Assembly: GCA_963768765.1 (NCBI GenBank)
Contig: CAVYJK010000021.1
Span: 1 to 64,000, forward strand
Length of the DNA: 64,000 nt
Reading direction: 5' to 3'
Source: DASWLF01 sp963768765
GTDB taxonomy: Bacteria; Desulfobacterota; Desulfobaccia; Desulfobaccales; 0-14-0-80-60-11
This document shows, piece by piece, positions 7,214 through 17,062 of the stretch. The position numbers and the translations under genes were made by a program. Position 1 is the first letter of the stretch, and the number at the start of each line of letters is the position of its first letter. Below the pieces are notes generated by a model. The model ran no database searches. It was not told the origin of the DNA and saw only the letters and a list, made by a program, of their open reading frames with translations.

Positions 7214-8806
7214 ATGAAGATTGAAACCACCGTCGTTAGGGCGAGCGATCTCAAAGACGGCGAGATGAAAGAAGTCATGGTGGGCGACACCAGGGTGTTG
7301 CTCACCCGCATCAAGGGAAAATTTCACGCCATCGGCAACGTCTGCACCCACTACGGCGGGTATCTCCACGAAGGGTGCCGGTCCGGAACCGGGGTGTACT
7401 GTCCCTGGCACCAGTCCCGGTTCAACGTGATTAGCGGCGATCTGGAAGAACCTCCCGCCCTGGATGCGGTGCCTCGGTTCGAGGTCCGGGTGGAGGGCGA
7501 TGACGTCATCGTCAGCGTGCCGGAGGGGGCCCAAGACCGGCGGGTGCCCGCCATGGTCAAATACAACCCGGCCGCGGACCGGCGCACCTTCGTCATCCTG
7601 GGGGCCGGCGGCGCGGGCAACATGGCGGCCCAGACCCTGCGGCAAGACGGGTTTGAGGGACGGGTCCTCATGCTGACCGCGGAGAACAGCCTCCCCTATG
7701 ACCGCCCCAATGTGAGCAAGGGTTACCTGTATGGCGACGCCCCGGTGGATTCCCTGCCCTGGAGGTCCGAGCAGTTTTACCGGGACCACGACATCGAGAT
7801 CCGTTTCGGCCACCGGGTGACCCTGGTGGACCCGGCCGCCAAGATTATCGAGTTTGCCACCGGCGCCAGGATGAGCTATGACACCTTGCTCCTGGCCACC
7901 GGCGGGGTGGCCCGCCCCTTGGAAGTGCCCGGCGGCAACCTGGAAAACGTTTTCACCCTCAGGATTATCGAGGACGCCACCCGGATCATCGCCGCGGCCG
8001 GCCACGCCTCCCGGGCCGTGGTGGTGGGCGCCAGCTTCATCGGCATGGAGGCGGCCTACAGCCTGGCCAAGCGGGGCCTCAAGGTCACCGTGGCGGCGCC
8101 GGGGGCGGTGCCGTTCCAAAAACAGCTGGGCCCGGAAATCGGCCGGGTGTTGCAACAGGTCCACGAAGGGCACGGCGTCTCTTTCCGGATGGGGGCCCGG
8201 GTAACCAGGTTGGCAGGCGACCGGCAGGTCAAAGCCGTGGTCCTGGACAGCGGCGAGGAACTTCCAGCCGACCTGGTGGTGGCCGGCATCGGCGTCAAGC
8301 CGGCCACCGATTTTCTGAAAGGAGTTCCCTTGAACCCCGACGGCAGCGTCCCGGTGGACCAGCACCTGCGGGTGGCCGAGGGGCTATATGCCGCCGGAGA
8401 CATCGCCCGGTTCCCCGACTGGCGCACCGGGGAGGCCATCCGCATCGAGCACTGGCGCCTGGCCCAGCAGCACGGCCGGGTGGCCGCCCACAACATGGCC
8501 GGCAAACCGGTGGAATTTCGCGGGGTGCCGTTCTTCTGGAGCGAGCTCTTCGAGGCCATGCCCCAATATGTGGGCTACGTCACGGATTGGGACGAAATCA
8601 TGGTGCACGGCGACCTGGCCGCCAGAAACTTCGTGGCCTTTTACGTGAAAAAGAACCGGGTCCTGGCGGCTTGCGGCCTGGAACACGCCGCCCAGATGGC
8701 TGCCATTGCGGAGCTGATGCGGCTCGATAAGCTGCCCACCCCCGAGGAGCTGCGGGCCAATCTGGGCTATGATCCTATGGCCCGGCTCAAAGAGTTGCAA
8801 AAGTAA
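7214..8806 (+). CDS. Rieske [2Fe-2S]-FAD pyridine nucleotide-disulfide reductase (AIFM3-like)
   Basis: One chain joins a Rieske domain (residues about 1-105; CTHYGG and CPWHQSRF supply the two Cys-x-His pairs) to a two-dinucleotide-fold FAD/NAD(P) reductase. FAD fold: ILGAGGAGNMAAQ. NAD fold: VVVGASFIGMEAAYSLA. Second FAD motif: GLYAAGDIARF. The architecture matches AIFM3/Nfrl-type proteins and dioxygenase-type ferredoxin reductases. The substrate is unknown; a role in redox defence is plausible but inferred. I chose ATG 7214, preceded by GGAAGGGG, over the upstream frame that begins at 7193. No oxygenase subunit is nearby, so a stand-alone role is likely. Confidence 0.88.
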   Translation: MKIETTVVRASDLKDGEMKEVMVGDTRVLLTRIKGKFHAIGNVCTHYGGYLHEGCRSGTGVYCPWHQSRFNVISGDLEEPPALDAVPRFEVRVEGDDVIVSVPEGAQDRRVPAMVKYNPAADRRTFVILGAGGAGNMAAQTLRQDGFEGRVLMLTAENSLPYDRPNVSKGYLYGDAPVDSLPWRSEQFYRDHDIEIRFGHRVTLVDPAAKIIEFATGARMSYDTLLLATGGVARPLEVPGGNLENVFTLRIIEDATRIIAAAGHASRAVVVGASFIGMEAAYSLAKRGLKVTVAAPGAVPFQKQLGPEIGRVLQQVHEGHGVSFRMGARVTRLAGDRQVKAVVLDSGEELPADLVVAGIGVKPATDFLKGVPLNPDGSVPVDQHLRVAEGLYAAGDIARFPDWRTGEAIRIEHWRLAQQHGRVAAHNMAGKPVEFRGVPFFWSELFEAMPQYVGYVTDWDEIMVHGDLAARNFVAFYVKKNRVLAACGLEHAAQMAAIAELMRLDKLPTPEELRANLGYDPMARLKELQK

Positions 8807-10213
8807 TAGTCTGCACCTGCTGCAAAGCCCATATGGGCCTTCCGTGGGGGCGTGATTTATCACCCCCGCTTCCAGGCTTGCCCTGGATAGGGCGCAATGA
8901 ATTGCGCACCGCCGCGATGATCCAGATGCCCTCATGGGCATTTTCCACCAGGCCCCGATACTGGCGCTCGGAGTTCTCCAGCCGGCGGTACAGAATGGCG
9001 TTCTCCAGGGCCATGGCCAGCTGGTTGGCGAAAGCGGCGGCAATCTCTTTATCGGAGTCGGTGAGGGTGGCGTCTTCCCGGGCATGGTAGGCCAGGAGCA
9101 CGCCGATGGTCCGGGTGTGCACCATGAGGGGCGCTAGGATGCAGGCCTTGGGTTGAAGGGCCCGGAACAGCGGATCGGCGGGATTATGGTTGTGGCAATC
9201 CAGGTGGGGGATGGCCACCGGCGTCCCTCTCATGGCCACCCGGGCGACCACATTCCTTACCTCTCCCAAGGGAACCGGAATAGTCGCTGATTTGGGCCCA
9301 GAGTTCCGATTCGAGGCCCGCGGCGTGTTGCAGCGCCACGACCCGTTTCTCATCGTCCACCAGGAAGATGCAAGGCCCGGTCCAGCTTGGTGAAGTTAAT
9401 CAGCAGGCCCAGGCTTACCTTCAAGAGTTCATCCAGATTGAGAAATGAGAGGGCCGCGGTGCCGGTCTGCTGCAGGCAGAGGAGTTGACCGACCTTCTCT
9501 TGGAGCTGGAGGTTTAACTTATGAATTTCACTGAATTTATTTTTGAGCAGCTCCTTGTCCCGTTCCAGTTCCTCGATGGTGGACCGGAGCAGGGACCAGG
9601 GCATGGACCAACGGAGCACCGTGTCTCTAAAAAGCGATTTTCTCTGCCATTTGAAGTGGTATTCGCAGCAGTCGTCGCCTTTGAAGAAACACTTGGTTTC
9701 CACCACCCGACCTGGCGGCAAGTTCCAGATGGTGGGGATGCCGGAATAGATTCCCTGGTTAAACAGACAGAAGTCCAGGTCGCCGGGGACGTGCTTGAAC
9801 CAGTGGAGGCGGACTACGGCCCGGTCCCGGGTGGTTTCCACCACTTCGATGCGTTTGTTCCGGTTGAACTTGTCATTGATGGCCTGGACCCGCTTTAAGG
9901 TGCGGCGGGGGTTTTTATAGGCGAACATGATGATGCGCTGGACATAACCCAATTTTTTCCGGGCCGCGGATTGAAACCCGATCTCAAAGGCGATGCGGTC
10001 GTTGCCGGTGACGGCCCTGGCGTTGGCGAACATCTGGATGACCACCCGGCTGGAAACCCAGTTGTTGATTTCCATTAAAAATTCCAGGGGGTTGGCCAGC
10101 GAGTCGATCTCCGGCCCCAGGCCCTCCAGCAGCCGGGGAAGGTCCTCCGGGAAATTTTCCTGGAAATATTCGATGATGGCCCGGGTATTGAGGCAGCTAT
10201 GGTGTTTTTGCAT
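8787..10213 (-). pseudogene. V4R-like/GAF sensor protein, frameshifted and cut off in its PAS domain
   Basis: The start at 10213 (MQKHHSCLNTRAIIEY) gives an N-terminal sensor domain ending KCFFKGDDCCEYHFKW, the Cys-rich finish typical of V4R-like ligand-binding domains. A coiled coil (about residues 185-240) and a GAF domain follow (PLMVHTRTIGVLLAYHA, then AAAFANQLAMALENA). A PAS start, QYRGLVENAHEGIWII, is broken off. The frame shifts near 9376 (one extra base) and again near 9285. After the PAS start the reading runs into palindromic repeat DNA (8846-8907), so the expected kinase or output part is absent. Its tail overlaps the stop of the Rieske-FAD gene. It is probably inactive as a signalling kinase. 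Confidence 0.7.
8846..8907. repeat. pair of palindromes at the broken end of the sensor gene
   Basis: The first hairpin is GGGGGCGTGAT/ATCACCCCC (8846-8867). The second is GCGCAAT/ATTGCGC (8892-8907). Their style (GGGGC plus a variable palindrome) matches the GTAGGGGC repeats elsewhere in the window. They sit where the PAS coding sequence ends. Confidence 0.5.
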
Positions 10214-10459
10214 GGTGACCAGGCGCGGCGGGAACCACGGCGGCATTTGACCGGGGAGGGCGAAAGCAGCAAATTGTAACCGCCTCTGCCTCAAACTTCA
10301 AGAGCGCCCCGGCCGAAAAAATCAAGCCCCTCAGGATCGCGTCTCTTTGCAGCAATTTCGGCAACCTGGGGCGGAAGGTTGAAAAAACCGTCATCCCTCT
10401 GCACCCCCGGCTCATTCCCAGCCGGGCGCTAGAAAAATCCCTTTCTAACCAAAAAAAAG

Positions 10460-10487
10460 TTGCTTTCAAATATAAACATATTATAAT
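10460..10487 (+). promoter_or_regulatory. candidate sigma-70 promoter
   Basis: TTGCTT (10460-10465) and TATAAT (10482-10487) are separated by 16 bases in an AT-rich tract, pointing towards hdrC. The TATAAT box is perfect; the upstream box and the long leader make this tentative. Confidence 0.35.
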
Positions 10488-10670
10488 ATATTCATAAGTT
10501 AATAATCTCTTTCCGTATAGGTTGCTTGGAAGGGCCGGGATAAACTTTTTGAGAATAGGGTTGCAAAAATATAAGGTCTGGAGAGCCCCCGCTAATCAAC
10601 CTCCAGGACCATCCGGCGAGGTTCTGACATCCTGGGGGCGGCCTCGCCCTGTAAGAATATTTTTTACAAA

Positions 10671-10693
10671 AAAATCAGAAACCTGCTGATTTT
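10671..10693. promoter_or_regulatory. 8-bp hairpin in the hdrC leader
   Basis: AAAATCAG and CTGATTTT pair perfectly around the 7-base loop AAACCTG. It lies 150 bases before hdrC, in the presumed leader. Its function is unknown. Confidence 0.35.
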
Positions 10694-10840
10694 CAGACCA
10701 TCAAATTGCCTGGTAGATTCTCTTTAATAGGGAAACTCTGGCTGCTCAAGGCCGATGGCGGTCTCCGGGTTTCTTTGCCACGGATAATTGGCTATACTTA
10801 AATAAAGGGCATTAAAATAAATATATTGCAAGATATCAAT

Positions 10841-11419
10841 ATGTTGGACCAATCGACCGCTTCTCCGGCCCTGCCGGAACGCCTGGCGGCCGCGCTGCCG
10901 GTTTCCGTGTCCGCCTGTTTCCAATGTAAAAAATGCTCCAGCGGCTGCCCCCTGACGTTCGCCATGGACCTGCTGCCCGACCGGGTGATCCGCCTGGCCC
11001 TCCTGGGTCAGGAAGAGCAGCTCCTGAGGTGCCGCACCATCTGGGTCTGCTCCTCCTGCGAGACCTGCACCACCCGCTGCCCCAACGGCATCGATATCGC
11101 CGGGACCATGGACTGGCTGAAGGAAGAGGCCCTGAAACGGGGCTTCACCTCCCAGCCCGGCGTGGCCCGCTTCCATCAGACCTTTCTGGATACGGTGCGG
11201 CTTTCCGGCGGGCGCCTGTCGGAGCCGCTGCTGCTGGGCCTCTACCAGCTGAAAAGCGGCGAGACCCTAAAAAAGATCAAGTCGGGGGCCATTTGGGGCG
11301 AGCTGCGCCTGGGCTGGCAGCTGGCCCGCCGGGGCCGCCTGCTCCCCAAACTTCCCCGGCGCCTCAAAGGGGCCCGGGAAATTAACGAGATTTTCGCCCA
11401 GGCGAAAAAGCGGGAATAG
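10841..11419 (+). CDS. hdrC: heterodisulfide reductase-like subunit C (iron-sulfur)
   Basis: Electron-transfer subunit of a soluble Hdr complex. It has two [4Fe-4S] motifs: CFQCKKCSSGCP (residues about 27-38) and CSSCETCTTRCP (about 66-77), each CxxCxxxCP as in HdrC. The total of 192 residues is normal. I prefer ATG 10841; an upstream TTG at 10826 is also open, and neither has a strong ribosome site. It is the first gene of a cluster running hdrC-hdrB-hdrA-mvhD-metV-metF, with hdrB starting 2 bases after its stop. In this setting it likely passes electrons between HdrA and HdrB within a methylene-THF reductase complex. Confidence 0.9.
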   Translation: MLDQSTASPALPERLAAALPVSVSACFQCKKCSSGCPLTFAMDLLPDRVIRLALLGQEEQLLRCRTIWVCSSCETCTTRCPNGIDIAGTMDWLKEEALKRGFTSQPGVARFHQTFLDTVRLSGGRLSEPLLLGLYQLKSGETLKKIKSGAIWGELRLGWQLARRGRLLPKLPRRLKGAREINEIFAQAKKRE

Positions 11420-11421
11420 CG

Positions 11422-12273
11422 GTGAAAGTTACCTATTATCCGGGATGTTCCCTGGAAGGGACGGCCATTGACTACGCCGCCTCCATCGGGGCGGTGGCCG
11501 GCCTCCTGGGCCTTACGCTTGAGGAACTGGAGGATTGGAACTGCTGCGGCGCCACCGCGGCCCACAGCGTCAACCACCAGCTTTCTTTGGCCTTGCCGGC
11601 CCGCAACCTGGCCCTGGCCGAGAGCGCCGGCCGGGACGTGGTGGTGCCCTGCGCCCTGTGTTTCAACCGCCTCAAGGCCGCGGACAAGGCCCTGAAGGGG
11701 CCGGAAGGGGAGCGGCTGGGTCTCGCCTATAAAGGCGGCCTGAAAATCTGGGACCTGCTGGATTACCTCACCCAGGAGCCCTTTCTGGCGGCCCTGGCCC
11801 CGAAAGTGGTGCGGCCGCTGGCCGACCTCAAGGCTGTGTGCTATTACGGCTGCCTGGTGGCCCGGCCGCCGGCGGTCACCGATAAGGCCGATTTTGAGAA
11901 TCCCGGGAATATGGAGCGGCTGCTGCAGGTACTGGGAGCCCACCCCCTCGACTGGTCCTACAAGACCGACTGCTGCGGCGCCGGCCTGGCCGTGGCCCGG
12001 CCCGACCTCATCGACACCCTGGTGGAGCGTTTGTACGAGCGGGCCCTCAAGGCCGGGGCCGAGTGTTTCGTGGTCTCTTGCCAGATGTGCCAGGCCAACC
12101 TGGACCTCCCCCAGGAGCGCATCTCCAAAAAGTTCGGCCGGGACTACTACCTGCCGGTCCTTTACTTCACCGAACTCATCGGCCTGGCCCTGGGACACCC
12201 TGAGGTGAAGAAATGGCTGGCAGGCCACCTGACGGACCCCCTGCCGCTGCTGGAGAGGAAGGGATTGATTTAG
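11422..12273 (+). CDS. hdrB: heterodisulfide reductase-like subunit B
   Basis: Carries two cysteine-rich CCG domains: DWNCCGATAAH with an upstream YYPGCSLEG, and TDCCGAGLAVA with a later SCQMCQANLD. In methanogen HdrB these hold the unusual non-cubane [4Fe-4S] clusters of the active site. It is 283 residues, complete. Its start follows the hdrC stop by 2 bases, so the two are translationally linked. Because the neighbours are metV and metF rather than CoM/CoB enzymes, the true partner of the B site here is probably not a heterodisulfide. It may serve as an electron relay, or act on an unknown thiol/disulfide. Confidence 0.9.
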   Translation: MKVTYYPGCSLEGTAIDYAASIGAVAGLLGLTLEELEDWNCCGATAAHSVNHQLSLALPARNLALAESAGRDVVVPCALCFNRLKAADKALKGPEGERLGLAYKGGLKIWDLLDYLTQEPFLAALAPKVVRPLADLKAVCYYGCLVARPPAVTDKADFENPGNMERLLQVLGAHPLDWSYKTDCCGAGLAVARPDLIDTLVERLYERALKAGAECFVVSCQMCQANLDLPQERISKKFGRDYYLPVLYFTELIGLALGHPEVKKWLAGHLTDPLPLLERKGLI

Positions 12274-12282
12274 AAAGGATTT

Positions 12283-12411
12283 TTGGGGAGGGGGCTAAGG
12301 GCACCCGCCCTTAGCCCCTCCCCAAACCCCTCCCCCAATCCCTTAAAGGGGGTTGGGAGGGGAGTTTGAGGGGAGGGTGGGGGACTCGCGTCCCCCAGCC
12401 CTCCCCTCAAA
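12283..12411. repeat. G-rich palindromic repeat family, copy 1 (triple hairpin)
   Basis: Three stacked hairpins between hdrB and hdrA. The first is GGGGAGGGGGCTAAGGGC with its complement (12283-12325), the second CCCCTCCC..GGGAGGGG (12327-12362), and the third TTTGAGGGGAGGG..CCCTCCCCTCAAA (12365-12411). This is the most complete copy of a family seen ten times in the window. Confidence 0.75.
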
Positions 12412-12428
12412 AACAGGTCTGAGAAAAT

Positions 12429-15400
12429 ATGGCTAACGACAAAATCGGCGCGGTGATGGTGGTGGGGGGCGGCATCGCCGGGATGCAGGCCTCCCTGGAC
12501 GCCGCGGCCGCGGGTTTCAAGGTCTACCTGGTGGAGCGGGACATCTCCATCGGCGGGGTCATGGCCCAGTTGGACAAGACCTTCCCCACCAACGACTGCT
12601 CCACCTGCTTGATCTCCCCCAAGCTCATCGAGGTGGCCCGGCACCCGGACATCGAGATCCTCACCCAGGCCGAAGTGGAGAATTTGTCCGGCGACGCGGG
12701 CCACTTCACCGTCACCCTCGAAACGGGAGCCACGCTACATCGACGCCTCCAAGTGCAACGCCTGCGGCGCCTGCTCCGAGGCCTGCCCGGTGAGCCTGCC
12801 GTCCACTTTTGACGAGGGTTTAGGCCAGCGCCGGGCCGCGTTCCGCCATTTCCCCCAGGCGGTGCCCTCCACCTTTGCCATCAAGAAGCTGGACCGGGCC
12901 CCCTGCGTCCGGGCTTGCCCCGCCAATCTGAGCGCCCAGGGTTACGTGCAGCTGGTGAAAGCGGGGAAATATGACGAGTCTCTCGCCCTCATCATGGACC
13001 GGCTGCCGCTCCCCGGGACCATCGGCCGCATCTGTCCCCACCCCTGCGAGTCCGACTGCCGCCGCCGGGAAGTGGATGAGCCCGTGGCCATCTGTTCCCT
13101 GAAGCGGTTTGTGGCGGACCGGGCGGATTGGGAATCCCTGCCGGTGCCCGAGGTCCCAAAGAGAAATGAGGCCGTGGCCATCGTGGGGGCCGGCCCCGCG
13201 GGCCTGAGCTGCGCCTACCACCTGGCTCTTAACGGCTACCAGGTGGTGATTTTCGAGGCCGCCGCGGAAGCCGGCGGGATGCTCCGCTACGGCATTCCGG
13301 AATACCGCCTGCCCCGGGAAGTTCTAAAGCGGGAAGTAGATTATCTTAAGCGCCTGGGGGTTACGCTCCGCTTCAACTCGCCCATCGGGAAAGACACCAC
13401 CATCAACGATTTGCTGACCCGGGACGGGTTCAGCGCGGTCTTCCTCGGGGTGGGGACCCAGGATTCCGTGCGGTTAGCCGTGCCGGGGGCCGAAGCCGAA
13501 GGCGTCCTGTGGGGGGTGGAATACCTCAAGGAGGTGAACTCCACGGGGGTCTTCCCCACCCAGGGCAAGAAAGTGGCGGTCATCGGCGGCGGCAACGTGG
13601 CCATGGACGTGGCCCGGGTGGCCCGGCGCCAGGGCGCCGCCGCGGTGGCCGTTATCGCCCTGGAATCGCCGGAAGAGATGCCCGCCTCTCCCTGGGAAGT
13701 GGAGGAAGCCACCGCGGAAGGCATTGACATTATCCACCGCTGGGGCGTCAAGCAAATCCTCACCCGGGGCGGCCGGGTCACGGGCCTGGAATTAAAGGCG
13801 GTGGCCCGGGTCTTTGATGAGGAAGGCCGCTTTGCTCCCACTTACTTTGAAGACCGGATCAGCACCCGGGAGGCCGACGTCGTCATCATGGCCGTGGGCC
13901 AGAAGGCCAATCTGAAGTTCATCACCGCGGCGGACGGCATCGCCCTTACTCCCCGGGGCCTGATTGCCGCGGACCCGGAGACCCTCGCCACCAGCCGGGA
14001 AGAGGTCTTTGCCGGGGGCGACGTGGTCACCGGGCCCTGGATCGCCATCGGCGCGGTGGCCGCGGGCCGGGAAGCGGCCATCTCCATTGACCGGTATCTT
14101 AACGGCCAGGACCTCACCGCGGACCGGGAGCCGCGTCTGCGCCCCCTGAAGGACGGCCACTGGACCCCCATCCCCCCCGATCTCCCCAAAGAGGGCCGGG
14201 CGGTGATGCCGGAGCTGCCCCGGGAAGAGTGGGGCGTGGGCTTCAAGGAGCTGAACCTGGGCTTCAGCGAGGACCAGGCCATGGCCGAAGCGGCCCGCTG
14301 CCTCAACTGCGGGGCCTGTTCCGAATGCCTGCAGTGTGTGGAGGCTTGCCAGGCCGGGGCCATCGACCACGGGCAAAAACCCCGGACCGAGACCCTTTCG
14401 GTGGGGGCGGTGATCCTGGCCCCGGGGTTCCGGCCCTTTGACGCCGGGAGCAAGCCGGAGTACGGCTACGGCCGCTACCCCAATGTCGTTACCTCTCTGG
14501 AGTTCGAGCGCCTGCTGTCGGCCACGGGCCCTTGTGCCGGTCACGTGCAGCGGCCCAGCGACGGCCAGGACCCTAAGAAGATCGCCTGGATCCAGTGCGT
14601 GGGCTCCCGGGACGCGTCCATCGGCCGGGAATACTGCTCCTACGTGTGCTGCATGTACGCCGCCAAGCAGGCCATCATCGCCCGGGAGCACGACCACCGC
14701 ATCGAGCCCACCATCTTTTTCATCGACTTCCGGGCCCAGGGCAAGGGTTTCGACCGCTACTACGAGCGGGCCCGGGACGAGCACGGGGTGCGCCTCATCC
14801 GCTCCATGATCTCCCGGGTGGCCCAGGACCCAGGGACCCATAACCTGGAGCTGAATTACGTCGACGAAGACGGGCGCATCCAGACGGAAGAATTCGACCT
14901 GGTGGTGCTCTCCGTGGGCCTGAGCCCCCACCCCGCCACCGAGAGATTGGCCCAGGTCTGCGACATCGAGACCAACAAGTGGGGCTTCGTGGAGTCTCCG
15001 CCTCTTAAGGTGGTGGAAACCAGCCGGGAGGGAATTTACACCTGCGGGGTCTTCCAGGCCCCCAAGGACATCCCGGAGACCGTGGGCCAGGCCTCGGCGG
15101 CGGCCGGCGCCGCGGCCATGCTGCTGAGCGAGGCCCGGGGCACCCTGCTTTCCCAGGCGGCTTATCCTGAAGAGCGGGACGTGGCCAAGGAGGCGCCCCG
15201 CATCGGGGTCTTCGTGTGCCACTGCGGCATCAACATCGCCGGGGTGGTGGACGTGGCCCGGGTGTCCGAATACGCCCGCACCCTGCCCGGGGTGGTCTAT
15301 GCGGACCACTACACCTTCACCTGCGCCACCGACTCCCTGGAAGCTATGCGCCAGGTGATCGAGGAGCAGAAGCTCAACCGGGTGGTGGTGGCTTCCTGCA

Positions 15401-16897
15401 GCCCCCGCACCCACGAGCCCCTGTTCCAGGACAACCTGCGCAAGGCCGGCCTCAACAAGTATCTCTTTGAGATGGCCAACATCCGGGACCAGGATTCCTG
15501 GGTGCACCAGGGCAACCCCGAGCTGGCCACGGAGAAGGCCAAGGAGCTGGTGCGCATGGCGGTGGCCCGGGCCGCAGTGCTGGAGCCGCTCACGCGAAAT
15601 GCCCGTCCCGGTGAAGCAGCGGGCCCTGGTGGTGGGCGGGCGGCCTGGCGGGCCTGGTGGCGGCCTGACCATCGCCGACGCCGGCTACCGGGTCTATCTA
15701 CCCGACATCCAGGAGCGCTTCGGGGGCAGCCTCGCCCACAAGATGCGCTATACCCTGGAAGGCCACGAGATCCAGCCCTTTATGCAGGAGCTGGTGCGCC
15801 GGGTGGAGGACGCACCCCAACATCCGCTGGTGGCCCAGCGCCCGGATGACCAGCTTTTCCGGCCACGTGGGCAATTTCCGCAGCCGAACTGGAGTTCCCC
15901 CAGGACAAGTGGGAGATCCACTACGGCGCCGCGGTGATCGCCACCGGGGCCCAGGAGTACAAGCCCACGGAATACCTCTACGGCCAGTCCCCCCGGGTCT
16001 TGACCCAGGTTGAATTTGAGAACCTGCTGGTGGAGAGCCCCCAGGAGGTGCCGGAGGCGCCCACCGTGGTGATGATCCAGTGCGTGGGCTCCCGGTCGCC
16101 GGAACACCCTTACTGCAGCCGGGTGTGCTGCGGGGAAGCCATCAAGAACGCTTTGAAAATCAAGGAGATGCGGCCCCAGGCCCAGGTTGTCATCCTCTAC
16201 CGGGATATCCGCACTTACGGTTTAAAAGAGATTTACTACAAGAAGGCCCGGGACCTGGGGGTGCAGTTCGTGCGCTTTGAGCCGGAGCGCCCGCCGGAGG
16301 TGGCCGCGGCGGGCGAAACGTTGGAGGTCAAGGTCTTTGACCAGAACCTCAAGGCCGGCCTGAAATTTTCCGCGGACTTACCTGGTGCTTTCCGCGGCCA
16401 TCCGGCCGCATCAGGCCTCGAAGGAGATTGCCGAGCTTTTCAAGCTGCCCTTCGACGCCGACGGCTTCTTCATGGAAGCCCACCTGAAGCTCAGGCCCCT
16501 GGATTTCGCCTCCAGCGGCATCTTCGTCTGCGGGTTGGCCCACAGCCCCAAGTATGTCGAGGAGAGCATCGCCCAGGCCCAGGGGGCGGCGGCCCGGGCC
16601 CTGGGGGTCCTGGCCCGGGAAGAGATGTACGTGGGCGGGGCCGTGGCCGTGATTGACCCCCAGAAGTGCGCCATCTGCCTCACCTGCATGCGCACCTGCC
16701 CCTTCGGGGTCCCCCGGGTGGACCAGGCGGAAGGGGTCGTCGCCATCGACCCCGCGGCCTGCCAGGGCTGCGGCAACTGCGCCAGCGCCTGCCCCCGCAA
16801 GGCCATCGAAGTGATGCACAACCGGGATAGGCAGTTTGTCGCCAAGATTGGGGCGATTGAGAGGGGAGAGGAGGCGGAGGACCAGGCGGCTTCTTAA
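12429..16897 (+). CDS. hdrA: giant HdrA: two HdrA modules with an inserted NfnB/GltD-like NAD(P)H domain (several frameshifts)
   Basis: About 1,490 residues when the frames are joined. Order: HdrA FAD start (GGGIAGMQASLDAA, then SIGGVMAQLDKTFPTNDCSTC); a ferredoxin motif CNACGACSEACPV; an inserted GltD/NfnB-like reductase (CPHPCESDCRRREVDEPV, AIVGAGPAGLSCAYHLA, AVIGGGNVAMDVARVA); then the rest of HdrA (QCVGSRD, YCSYVCCMYAAKQA). A second HdrA-like module follows (VFVCHCGINIAGVVDV, QCVGSRSPEHPYCSRVCC), ending with two [4Fe-4S] motifs (CAICLTCMRTCPFGVP, CQGCGNCASACPRKAIEV). Frame breaks lie near 12725, 15595-15660, 15805-15900 and 16375. The family fold continues through each, so they are likely sequence errors. 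It is the flavin hub that would take electrons from NADH and could bifurcate them. The internal ATG at 12790 is not a real start. Confidence 0.85.
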
Positions 16898-16968
16898 GCT
16901 TTAGCTATCAGCGATCAGCTTCCAGCGGTCAAATGGGGTTATCGATGGTTTATGAGCTTAAGATTTAA

Positions 16969-17040
16969 AAGTCCCCCTTTTTTAAAGGGGGATTTAGGGG
17001 GATTTCAAATCCCCCCCGACCCCCCTTTGCCAAAGGGGGG
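16969..17040. repeat. CCCCCTAAATCCCCC-type repeat, copy 1
   Basis: GTCCCCCTTTTTTAAAGGGGGA is followed by TTTAGGGGGATT, then a second hairpin CCCCCCTTTGCCAAAGGGGGG. It is placed just before mvhD. Related copies lie at 19154-19189, 19230-19263 and 52617-52707. Confidence 0.65.
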
Positions 17041-17062
17041 AGGAAAATGGAGAAAAGCTTTA

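Larger units (their letters stand above)
10214..10840. other. AT-rich divergent control region before the Hdr-MetF cluster
   Basis: More than 600 bases without a gene between the sensor and hdrC. It contains an AT-rich core (10451-10500) with a promoter-like pair, and a hairpin AAAATCAG/CTGATTTT at 10671-10693. The leader to hdrC would be over 300 bases, long enough for RNA-based control, but I recognise no known riboswitch. Confidence 0.45.

Noticed and set aside
12283..12411. Tandem G-rich hairpins as a CRISPR array
   Set aside because: The repeats are palindromic arms of different sequence with no equal-length unique spacers, and no cas gene is present.
12790..12792. ATG at 12790 as the start of a separate 1,019-residue protein
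   Set aside because: Homology runs from 12429 across a frame break near 12725 into this frame, and the ferredoxin motif CNACGACSEACP lies partly before this ATG.
13792..15672. Minus-strand open frame of 626 codons opposite hdrA
   Set aside because: Same shadow effect; the plus strand carries FAD and iron-sulfur motifs throughout.
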